A stretch of DNA of 64,000 nucleotides from Zea mays. Its lineage: Eukaryota > Streptophyta > Magnoliopsida > Poales > Poaceae. Below, piece after piece: positions 19,009-27,995 of the stretch. Positions within the stretch are counted from its first letter, which is position 1. The number at the start of each line of letters is the position of its first letter. Under the pieces are notes generated by a model that was not told the origin of the DNA, ran no database searches, and saw only the letters and a program-made list of their open reading frames with translations. The position numbers were made by a program, and so were the translations under genes. The DNA lies in assembly GCF_902167145.1 (NCBI RefSeq), contig NC_050096.1, forward strand, positions 267,118,622 to 267,182,621, read 5' to 3'.

Positions 19009-20025
19009 TCAAAACACGAGACCAGATCCCTGGAGCTTGTCTTCGAAAACGGCGTCGACCTTCTTGCCCATCTCTTTTGTCAAGTGGTTCTCCCAGTCCC
19101 CAACCTTGCCCTTCCTGAAGAAGGTAGATTTTCCGATCACCGTGTTGTCTCCGCAATCAAGATCTCCGGTCCGATTGCTTTCCAAGCCGCTCAGCATCTC
19201 GAAGCTGCACAGCCTCACAATCTCCTCCGGGACCCCTCGCCCCTCTTCCTCGTCGGTGAACGGGACGGCGAAGAAGCCGGCGAGCGTCCTCACGGCACGC
19301 ACCGGGTCCGCCACCATCTCCTCGTACCTGAGGAAAAGGACCCGCTCAGGCCTCGCCAGGCTCTCCTTCCAGTACTCGAGGTAGTGCTCCCAGACGGGCC
19401 CGAAAGGCGAGACCCCCTCGCAGAACATGGCCAGCGCGGCGTCCAGCTCCACGGGGGACCTGCCCCCGCGCATGCCCTTCACGAAGTGCCAGAGCGAGAC
19501 GAACACGTCCTTGGGCTGCCGGCACAGGTACACGACGCGGCAGCCGGAGGTGGCCACGGCCGGCGGGAGCAGGGAGAGGGGCAGGTGCGTCCCGAGCAGC
19601 CTCGGCGACGGCAGCCTCTCGATGTCTGCCAGGCCCTGCCCTGGCGTGTGCACCTCCAGGTGCGGCACGGCCTCCTGCGGGTGCACGGTGAGCAGGGGGT
19701 GGTCGGCGGCGGCGAAGGCCTGGTGGTGGCGGCCGCGGGTCGTGATGGCGAAGGCCAGCGCCTTCAGCCACGTGGTCCCGCATTTCAGGTAGGTGGCGAG
19801 GACGATGTCGTCGGCGCGAGGCTTGTAGAGCTCTTTCACGGGGATGATGTTCTGGAGCCTGCCGGGGTTCAGCCAGTAGTTCTGGTACTGCACGAGCGAT
19901 ACCCACCCGCCTCTAGCCGGGAGAGTGGATACCAGGTCGCCGTAGCTCTTGGGTTGAGCGGCCTCGTCGGCTGAGGTGGGAGCTTTGGTGTCGATCTTGC
20001 TGGAGCCGGAAGCAGCTTGCGCCAT
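19009..20025 (-). CDS. Cytosolic sulfotransferase (338 aa), single exon
   Basis: The enzyme transfers a sulfonate group from PAPS to a hydroxyl of a small molecule such as a flavonoid, brassinosteroid, jasmonate derivative or desulfoglucosinolate; the substrate cannot be told from sequence. Length fits plant soluble sulfotransferases. The 5'-phosphosulfate loop is YLKCGTTWLK (residues 79-88; the usual Pro of YPK is Leu). The probable catalytic His147 is in GTHLPLSLLP. The 3'-phosphate site is CRQPKDVFVSLWHF (168-181, with Arg169 and Ser177), and the C-terminal PAPS motif is FRKGKVGDW (303-311). No signal peptide or membrane segment, so cytosolic. The ATG lies in a good plant context (GCCATGGCG) and no internal stop or frameshift is present. 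It is the only intact host gene seen. Downstream lies a degraded copy of its own 3' end. Confidence 0.93.
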   Translation of the reverse strand: MAQAASGSSKIDTKAPTSADEAAQPKSYGDLVSTLPARGGWVSLVQYQNYWLNPGRLQNIIPVKELYKPRADDIVLATYLKCGTTWLKALAFAITTRGRHHQAFAAADHPLLTVHPQEAVPHLEVHTPGQGLADIERLPSPRLLGTHLPLSLLPPAVATSGCRVVYLCRQPKDVFVSLWHFVKGMRGGRSPVELDAALAMFCEGVSPFGPVWEHYLEYWKESLARPERVLFLRYEEMVADPVRAVRTLAGFFAVPFTDEEEGRGVPEEIVRLCSFEMLSGLESNRTGDLDCGDNTVIGKSTFFRKGKVGDWENHLTKEMGKKVDAVFEDKLQGSGLVF

Positions 20026-20687
20026 GGCTTTGGTTCAGGAGAACGATGGCCGGTGGGATTAAATTGGCAGGAAATTAACAGTAAGATGAAGAGCAAGAAC
20101 AGGATGATATGAGCTGCGGTAGGGGTCACCGGTGAGGATCGAGTTGGCGACGGCTCGTGTGCAGCAGGCAAGGCGACCGCGCGAGTCGAGCTGAAGTCCT
20201 ATCTCTGTCACGAGCTTGGGCTTGCAGGGCACTCACTCAGCTCGTGTCGCTCGCTCGCTCGCCGTACCACCACCGCACTCGGTCGCGTCGCCACCCACTG
20301 CATGCGCGCCCACCGCCGACTGTCGCCACTCGACATTGCTTTGATCCGGGAAGCGTCCAATAAATACCTGCAGCACGCACCCTCAGGCCTCAGGCGATGG
20401 TGCGGGCACACAGGACACAGCACAGCAGCTCGCGACAAAGGACTACGGGAAGCAGTGAACAGTGAACACAGCCTACCACTTTTTATATTGTAGCACCATC
20501 GCTACCGACCAGGAGCCAACAGAGCGTGGAAAGCGCCAGAAACCGCACCGCGCCGAATGCCAGGGCCCAGGAGTCACCCCACCACCCCACCCGTGACGAG
20601 CTGTACAAGCAAAGTGCTGCTTGTTTCCACTGTTCTGAAACTCGCTTAGCTGAGAAGCGAAATTTTCTGAATGTTGTCTAGAAAATC
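20026..20687 (-). promoter_or_regulatory. Upstream region of the sulfotransferase gene
   Basis: GC-rich 5' flank. On the minus strand TATAAAAAGT (20478-20487) and GGTATTTATTGG (about 20361-20372) are TATA-like candidates, about 450 and 340 bases before the ATG. No other gene is visible. Promoter assignment is tentative. Confidence 0.4.
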
Positions 20688-20690
20688 TAA

Positions 20691-20882
20691 GGTACGGTTT
20701 GATTTACATATTGATAATGTAATGAGTAATCGATAACGTTAAATTATGTTTGTTTAAGTCCAACCGTAACCGATATCACACTACAAATTAATACCGCCTT
20801 ATTCAAATTTGTTATCGTCGGTATTCAAATGTAAATCGTTATCATTACCATTTACGTTACATTTCAGAAACCAAATGACACC
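20691..20882. mobile_element. Tourist-like (PIF/Harbinger) MITE
   Basis: This 192-bp element has imperfect terminal inverted repeats (GGTACGGTTTGATTT at left, inverse of AAACCAAATGACACC at right). It is flanked by the trinucleotide TAA at 20688-20690 and 20883-20885, the target preference of PIF/Harbinger elements. Confidence 0.68.
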
Positions 20883-20885
20883 TAA

Positions 20886-21115
20886 GATGTTTGACAATCC
20901 TAATTATTTTTATTCATAAATTCTTTGTCTGGTCTATAAAATAAGATCTATAAAATAATATGGATGCTCCTGAGGCTGATAATAGCTCATTTTCAATGCT
21001 TTCTTAACCTTATTCTTTAATACTTTATAATATTGACAATTTTTTGTTACAATAAGATTTAGTCATAAATGTAACATGATTACAGTTCAACAATTAGTAA
21101 TTTGTATAATATTTA
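20886..21115. other. A/T-rich spacer
   Basis: Nothing recognisable in this stretch. Confidence 0.35.
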
Positions 21116-21119
21116 CTCA

Positions 21120-22040
21120 TGCCACATAGCGGCAGCGATAGTATCAGATCGACAAAGTGACCATATCAGTTTCATCTCTTCAAGCGCTACCTTAGCTTCA
21201 CCTATCCCAGCTAGGTTGGCTTCCAGATGTGGTAGTATCTTGTGTATGTCATACAAAATGTGAATCATCTAAATCACGCTCTCTAATAAAGTTGTGTAGG
21301 GCTTGACTGATTCTCAACAGGGTAGCGAGACAAGTTTAAAAGAATAGCGCTCCGAATGACTGCTTAATCACATTTCTTAGAGATGAATAAGCTTGATTGA
21401 ACACCTCCTTTGATTCCACCGGGCTGTGATGCCGCCATTCAGAAACATGATACATTTGTTCCTTATAATAAGATGCTAGAAATCATTCTATGTTAGGATA
21501 CCCCGAGTCTACAAGATAATAATTTCCTAAAAATAAGATGTTTCAGGTTTTATTACATTGCACAACTAGTTTTTAGATATATTACATTGCACAACTAGTT
21601 TCTAGATATATTAGAATGCACAAACAATTTTCTTAGCTTTAGGAAGATAGGGAGATTGTTCCTATAGTGTCATGTACTGATCTAGGTCAATCGACGACAA
21701 CAAATGTAAACCTTATATCAAAGTCATAAACTGCCATGACATTTTTGAGATTGATAACCATGATATAATTTGGTTGTTCACTTGCTGGTACAGTGGCCGG
21801 TATATGTGTGCCATCGATTGCACTAATGTAATCTTGGAAATGAGACCAAAACCTTGCTTCTTGCAACTTTGGATGTGGATATTTAGACTGTACAATGTCT
21901 CAAGCTAATCCCATAAAAAAATCTAAGACCTTAGACAATTTTATGCTGATAGTTTCTAATGAGTGACGAAGCTGATTTGGTGCTCCACATGTCAAAAAAA
22001 AGTATTTATAATGCTTCCTCTGCGCACATTTGTGTACTTA
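21120..22040 (-). pseudogene. PIF/Harbinger (HARBI1-like) transposase pseudogene
   Basis: Minus-strand translation in shifting frames gives, in order, segments resembling the DDE nuclease of plant Harbinger elements: a region ending in LVSFPRLH/SAIDGTHIPATVPA (about 21780-21850), NVMAVYDFDI (about 21720), YYLVDSGYPN (about 21495-21525), and YHVSEWRHHSPVESKEVFNQAYSSLRNVI (about 21370-21460, given in part). Several stops and frameshifts are present. The central part holds two 29-bp direct repeats (21552-21580 and 21581-21609). It is a fragment without visible ends and cannot be active. Confidence 0.62.
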
Positions 22041-22042
22041 AA

Positions 22043-22088
22043 GGGTGTTTAATTTGAATGTAGTAAAGATAGTGTTAGCTACTAATTT
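22043..22088. mobile_element. Left part of a MITE split by the Huck-like element
   Basis: The sequence starts GGGTGTTTAATTTGAATGTAG and is an imperfect inverse of the right part, which ends CTAGTATATTCAAACACCC at 45315. The Huck-like element inserted after ...TACTAATTT. Confidence 0.6.
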
Positions 22089-23818
22089 TGTCGGCGTTTC
22101 GAGACCGGGGGGTCCCTAAACCGACGAGTGAAATGTCGCTGCGTGCCTCAGCCCAGATGGGTCGGTGCGAGGCCGAGCGCGAAGGGGGAAGTGAGGTGGC
22201 CGGAGATGGGCGAGAGAGAGGTAGAAATCCCGCGGCCTTCGTGTTCGTCCCGCGCCCAGGTCGGGTGCGCTTGCAGTAGGGGGTTACAAGCGTCCACACG
22301 GGAGAGGGAGCGAGCGGCCTTGCGCGAGCGCCTGTCTCGTCCTCGTCCCCGTGCGGCCAACCTTCTCTAAGAGGGCCCTGGTCCTTCCTTTTATAGGCGT
22401 AAGGAGAGGATCCAGGTGTACAATGGGGGTGTAGCAGAGTGCTACGTGTCTAGCGGGGGAGAGCTAGCGCCCTAAGTACACGTCATCGTGGCGGCCGGAG
22501 AGATTTTGGCGCCCGGTTTGTGTGATGTCGTGACCGTCGGAGGAGCGCTGGAGCCTAGCGGAGGGACAGCTGTCGGGGCTGTCAAGTCCTTGCTGACGTC
22601 CTCTTGCTTCTGTAAGGGGGCCAAGAGCCGCCATCGTCAGGGAGCGTGCGGGGTGCCATCATCGCCTATCTGGCGGAGCGAGCCAGATGGGACGCCGGTC
22701 TTGTTCCTCGTAGCCTGAGTCAGCTTGGAGTAGGGTAATGATGGCGCCTCCCGTTGACGTGGTCGGCCCGCGCCCTAGGTTGGGCGATGTGGAGGCTCCT
22801 CCGAGGTCGAGGTCGAGTCCGTCTTCCGTGGCCGAGGTCGAGTCTGAGCCCCTAGGTCGGGCGAGGCGGAGGCCGTTGGCTGAGGCCAGGGCGGAGTTCG
22901 AGTCCTGGGGTCGGGCGAAGCGGAGTTCGTCGTCTTCTGGGGCTGAGCCCAAGTCCGAGCCCTGGGTCGGGCAGAGCGGAATTCATCGTCTTCTGGGGCT
23001 GAGCCCAAGTCCGAGCCCTGGGTCGGGCGGAACGGAGTTCGCCGTCTTCCGGGGCTTAGCCCGAGTCCGAGCCCTGGGTCGGGCGGAGCGGAGTTCGCCG
23101 TCTTCCGGGGCTTAGCCCGAGTCCGAGCCCTGGGTCGGGCGGAGCGGAGTTCGCCGTCTTCCGGGGCTTAGCCCGAGTCCGAGCCCTGGGTCGGGCGGAA
23201 CGGAGTTCGCCGTCTTCCGGGGCTTAGCCCGAGTCCGTGCCCTGGGTCGGGCGGAGCGGAGTTCACCGTCTTTCGGGGCTTAGCCCGAGTCCGTGCCCTG
23301 GGTCGGGCGAAGCGGAGCTTCCTATGGTGCCTGCGGCCGGGCCTGACTGCCTGTCAGCCTCACTCTGTCAAGCGGCACCGCAGTCGGAGCGGCGCAGGCG
23401 GCGCTGTCTTTCTGTTAGACCGGTCAGTGGAGCGGCAAAGTGACGGCGGTCACTTCGGCTCTGTCGGCTGAGGGGCGCGCGTCAGGATAAAGGTGTCAGG
23501 CCACCTTTGCATTAAATGCTCCTGCGATTTGGTCGGTCGGTGCGGCGATTCGGTCAGGGTTGCTTCCTGGCGAAGACAGGGCCTCGGGCGAGCCGGAAAT
23601 ATGTTCGCCGCTGGAGGGGGGCCTCGGGCGAGGCGGAGATCCCCCAGGGTCGGCTGCCCTTGTCCGAGGCTAGGCTCGGGCGAGGCGTGATCGAGTCCCT
23701 CGAATGGACTGATCCCTGACTTGATCGCACCCATCAGGCCTTTGCAGCTTTATGCTGATGGGGGTTACCAGCTGAGAATTAGGAGCCTTGAGGGTACCCC
23801 TAATTATGGTCCCCGACA
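22089..23818 (-). repeat. 3' LTR of the Huck-like element
   Basis: In element orientation it starts TGTCGGGGACC at 23818 and ends ACGCCGACA at 22089. A TATA box CTATAAAAGG lies on the minus strand at about 22387-22396. About seven tandem 56-bp units fill 22912-23312, in the U3 part. Confidence 0.9.
22912..23312. repeat. 56-bp tandem repeats in the Huck-like 3' LTR
   Basis: About seven head-to-tail units with a 56-bp period (for example GCCGTCTTCC starting at 23041 and 23097), each containing CTTAGCCCGAGTCCGAGCCC. The same array is at about 44269-44670 in the other LTR, with a few unit-specific substitutions. They lie upstream of the TATA box in element orientation. Confidence 0.85.
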
Positions 23819-26800
23819 GTAGCCCCCGAGCCTCGAAGGGAGTGTTAGCACTCGCTTGGAGGCTTTCGTCGCACTTTTTTGCAAGGGGACCAGCCTTTCT
23901 CGGTTGCGTTTTGTTCCGGTGGGTGCGCGCGAGCGCACCCGCCGGGTGTAGCCCCTGAGGCCTCGGAGGAGTGGTTTGACTCCTCCGAGGTCTTAATGCC
24001 TCGCGCAATGCTTCGGCTGGTCTGGTCGTTCCCTCATGCGAGCTGGCCGTAGCCCGGGTGTACGGTCGGGTCCCAAGTTCTCGGGCTGGTATGTTGACGC
24101 TGTCAACGGTTTGGCCGGAGCCGGGTTTGCGAGAGCAGCCCCCGAGCCTCTGCACAGGGCGAGAGGGCGATCAGGGACAGACTTGACTTTTTTACATACG
24201 CCCATGTGTCGCCTTTCCGCAAGGAGGAGGGGGGAGAGCGCCATGTTTCCCTCGGTGGGCGCCGAACATGGTGTCTCCGGTGAGCTGCAGGCGGGTGATC
24301 CGAGCGGACGTCCGTGCCCCATTCGTTAGGGGTCGGCTAGAGGCCCAGAGGCGCGCCCAAAAGTACCTGCGGGTGATCTGCCGGACCCGGTCCCCTGGCG
24401 ACGGGGTCCGAGGGCTCGATGACTCCCTCTGATGGGACTCCGTTACAAGATCGTTCCCGCTGGTCTCGGAAATGTCCTAGGGTACCTCGGAAGCGCAGCC
24501 CGAGCCTTGGTTATGTATCAAATGTACCCATGGTCATCCCTCGCTCTGTGTCTGAGGCGGCTGTGAACCCTTCGGGGGCCAGCCTTCGAACCCCTGATCA
24601 GTAGTGGGCGCCGAGCCCGAGTAGCCTGAAGCGGCCGTTGAACCCTTCCGAGGGGCCGGCCTTCGAACCTCTGACCAGTAGTGGGTGTGGAGCCCACGTG
24701 CTCTGAGGCGGGTGTTGAACCCTTCCGAGGGGCCAGCCTTCGAACCTCTGATCAGTAGGGAGGCTCGGAGCCTGGTTCCTTCACAGGGAAGGATCCTTTT
24801 CGGGGTATCCCCCTTTCCCGGTCCCTGTTGCAAGAGAGAGAAAGAGGAAAAAAGGAAAAGGATACGAAATCGAACGACGCGGCGTACCTTTTTTTTTGAC
24901 GCGGTCATTATGGCGAAGGCGAAGCGTCGCTCGCTTCTCCTGCCAGAGGCGCCGCCTGTCCCGCCGCGGAGTTAATGCGACGGGGCGAGTGGTTCGCGGG
25001 GCGGCCGTTGCGCGTGCGCGAGCCGTTCGAGGAGTGGAACACGGGCGCGTTGTCTTCACATCGTGAGGGAGGGTTCTCTCGCTGCCCCCGGATGGGACGT
25101 AAGCTTGGCTGACGACGCGACCGCTGCTCCTGCCCGCCTGCCACCGCCATTACTGCCGGCCCATTTTTGGCCGCATTGACCGTCGCGCCAGGCTGGCGCT
25201 GCTGGGTCGTGCGCTGGGTCGCCTCGAGTCGCGGTATTGGTTCCGCAGTCGAGGAGGCGCAGTGGTGGCGCAAGTGGCGGTGCAGTTGCATGCACGAAAC
25301 ATTCGGCGCGCCGGTTGCATGACGCATGGGCCTGGGCCTCCATGCTGGGCGTGTTGGGAGTCGGAGAAGTGCGCCTACTTGGCGCGGTTACATGCCGCCT
25401 GCATGGCTGCCCGCCCTTTCGCCTGCTGGTCTGGGCAAAAGTGGAGAGCCGCTTGTAACCGCTGGGCGGTTGCATGCATCGCGCACGGCGGTTTGGCTTC
25501 TTCTGCTCTGGGCCGGCTTGCATGACGTGTGGGACCCAGCCCTCGCGCCGTAGGGGAGGACCTTGGAGCGTGTTGGAGAAGACTCAGCCCACGACGGCTG
25601 GGGACGCAAGTAGGGAGAGTCGCCTTTAAAAGGAGGGTGACCCTCTTGGAAGGCGACCATGTCTTCGCGCTCCCCTATGCATCGTGTCTTTCCACCTTCC
25701 AAGCCCCCAGATGGGGGATACCCGCCGTCTTTCCGCCTCATCGTTGGAGGAACGCAACTCCGCGGGAGTTGGTACCTTTCAGCCATCGTTCGGCTTCAAG
25801 GATTTTCATCACGCAGCCCGGTTGCACCCCTCCGCCGGCGGTCACCCAAGATGGTGACCACCAGCCCCTGGGTGGGGAGAAGCAAGCCGGGCTGCGATCT
25901 TGGTCCCACCCTCAGCTTCAAGGATGTTCATCATCCTCGCTGGGGTGGAGGCCGGGCTGAGCCGGAGCTCTACCTCCCGCGCGGGTTCGTGGGTCGGCCT
26001 CTCCTTCGGCGTTCGAGGGAGAGGGCGCTCACTGGCCCTGCGGGCGGGTCGGACTTCGACAACGCGGGGCCGGTCGACGGCGGGCGTCGTCAGCCTCAGC
26101 GCGTCGGGCTCGTCGGCTTAGCTCCCGGTGCCCCCTCCTGCCGGAAGGCGGCTGCCGCGCCGTGTGCACGGGAGGACCGTCCAAGATATCACGCGCTGCC
26201 AGGGCTGCGTTCTTGTTCTGGGGCGGTCCTGCCTTTGCACCGGTACGGCGCCTCCGCGCGGAGGTCGGTGCCCCACTCATCCGGGAGGATCTGAGTGGGG
26301 ATCTGCCGGAGGGCTGACGGCCCCTGTCGTCGGTGCCGAGGTGGAGGTGGCTCGAGAATTCCCCGTTGCCGACGGGATCACCGCCACCATCCGCGCTTCG
26401 GGCCCCCGACTCTTTGTGCTTGTCCTCGCCCCTCGAGTGTCGGCGTGGGCGAGGGCAAGATTGCAGCAGCATCCGCCCTGAGGCCCTCGCTGCTGCAGTT
26501 CGGCCACCCGGAGCGGGGGTCGTTGTCGTTGCTGCCGGAGCGGGCGACGGCGAGCCGCCCGTCGGTCTTCTGTTGCTCCGCAGGCCCCCCATCGAGTGGG
26601 GTTGTTCATACCCGCGGAGGTGGAACCGGAGTTCCGTTTGTAATGGCACTTCGAATGCCAGTGTTTTTGTTCATTGTGGCTGTCGAGGCCTGAACATGTC
26701 TGTAATTTCGGCACGGAGTCGTGTTTTTTCCTCCTTTTCGAGCACTAAGACTCGCCTGTTGGTTGTCTGAACCGCTTCACCAAGCGTGAGTCGCCCCGTG

Positions 26801-27995
26801 TAAAGGTGACGAGTGAGGTATCCGTATCCCGGAGGCGTAGGAGTCCCTCGGCTCGGTCAGCCTTGTTGTCTGAGGCTTCCCTTGCTTAGTTAGAGGAACC
26901 CCTCGGCCGCTCTTCGATGAGCCGAGGCCAGGGGTAGCGGTGTCAGCGCGAACAGAGGTAGAGTTGGCTCAAAAAGAAGACCTGGTCGGCCGGAGCCTGG
27001 CCGGGTCGTCCGTTAGCAGGACCGACGCTGGAATTGATCTGCCGAGGCCTCGGGCCGGGCTGATGTCCTTGGGGGACGGCTGGCCGAGGCCCCGGGGTGA
27101 CCGCCCGAGCCACCTGCTCGGGCCGGATTCTCGGAGAAGACCCTGGCGGCGATGGCCCGGGCTTGGTGATGACGTTGTCCTTTAGAGCGGAGACCCTTGG
27201 ACCGCGTCGCCGTCCGAGGCTAGGTCGTACCTCGCCGAAGGTGTTGTCGACGCCGAGGGTGCTGCTGCTCCCTTTAGTCGTCAAGATCCGAGCCTACAGG
27301 ATCGGATTATCTTGTAGCGTGTGTTTTCTACGGCCGCCGAGGCCAAAACACACCCTTGCCGTGTTGTAAAGCCGCGTCTCCTTTCCTCTTGTTTTGAGTA
27401 TCTAGACCTTCTTGTCGGTAACAGAATTGTTTGTGCGAGCGAGAGTTGCTTCTCACGGAAGGTGATGAGTGAGGTATCCGTATCCTGGAGGCGTAGGAGT
27501 CCCTCGGCTCGGTCGGCCTTGCCGCTTACGCGCACTCTTTCCCGTCCATGGGGTTCTGTCATCGACGCAGTCGAGAAGGCTCGAAGAATCGCTCCGGCAG
27601 AAGGGCTTCCGAACGTGAAGACTTGTTCGGTCCGTGGAATCACTTATCCAAACGTGAGTTACTTATCGCAGAAGGTGATGAGTGAGGTGTCCGTATCCCG
27701 GAGGAGTAGGAGTCCCTCGGCTCGATAAGCCTTGGCTGCTTACGTGTACTCCGTCGTTTTCAGGATCCACTTTCGAAGTAGTTGAAAAGCATGAAAGACA
27801 TTCTAGCGGAAAAGATATTTTTTCGAGGAAAATTTCGACGCAGAGGGGGTTCCCCCCTTTTAGCCCCCGAGGGAGGGTCGGGCTTTGCCGAGGCAAGGCT
27901 GACCCTTCCTTGATGACTAAACTTTGCGTGGGAGCGAGGTATATGAACAACTTGAAAACATCTTAAGGGTAGAAGCGACGTAGCTGTTGGATGTT
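23819..27995 (-). other. Long non-coding tail of the Huck-like element between pol and the 3' LTR
   Basis: No frame here resembles a known protein. It starts, next to the LTR, with a polypurine tract (minus strand, 23819-23834, AGGCTCGGGGGCTAC). It includes three tandem units of about 76 bp (24550-24770, each with GAACCCTTC and CAGCCTTCGAAC-like blocks). A core of about 60 bp, AAGGTGATGAGTGAGGTATC followed by CGTATCCCGGAGGCGTAGGA and GTCCCTCGGCTCG, occurs three times (26816-26872, 27460-27515, 27674-27729). Confidence 0.7.
24545..24775. repeat. Three tandem units of about 76 bp
   Basis: GAACCC recurs at 24565, 24640 and 24717, each time followed by TTC, a G/C run, CCAGCCTTCGAACC-like sequence and CTGATCAGTAG. 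The spacing is 75 and 77 bp. Confidence 0.75.

Noticed and set aside
18991..19974. 327-codon plus-strand open frame over the sulfotransferase
   Set aside because: It is the antisense shadow of a G/C-rich gene; composition is Arg/Gly/Glu-rich without motifs, while the minus strand carries all sulfotransferase motifs.
22738..23115. Open frames within the Huck-like LTR
   Set aside because: They are translations of the 56-bp repeats, present in both LTRs, with no protein-like features beyond repetition.
22912..23312. CRISPR-like array
   Set aside because: The 56-bp units are contiguous without spacers and lie in a plant LTR.
24908..26714. Several 100-200-codon frames in the Huck-like non-coding tail
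   Set aside because: Both strands show similar open frames of Ala/Arg/Gly/Pro-rich composition, as expected from high G/C content; no motif was recognised.
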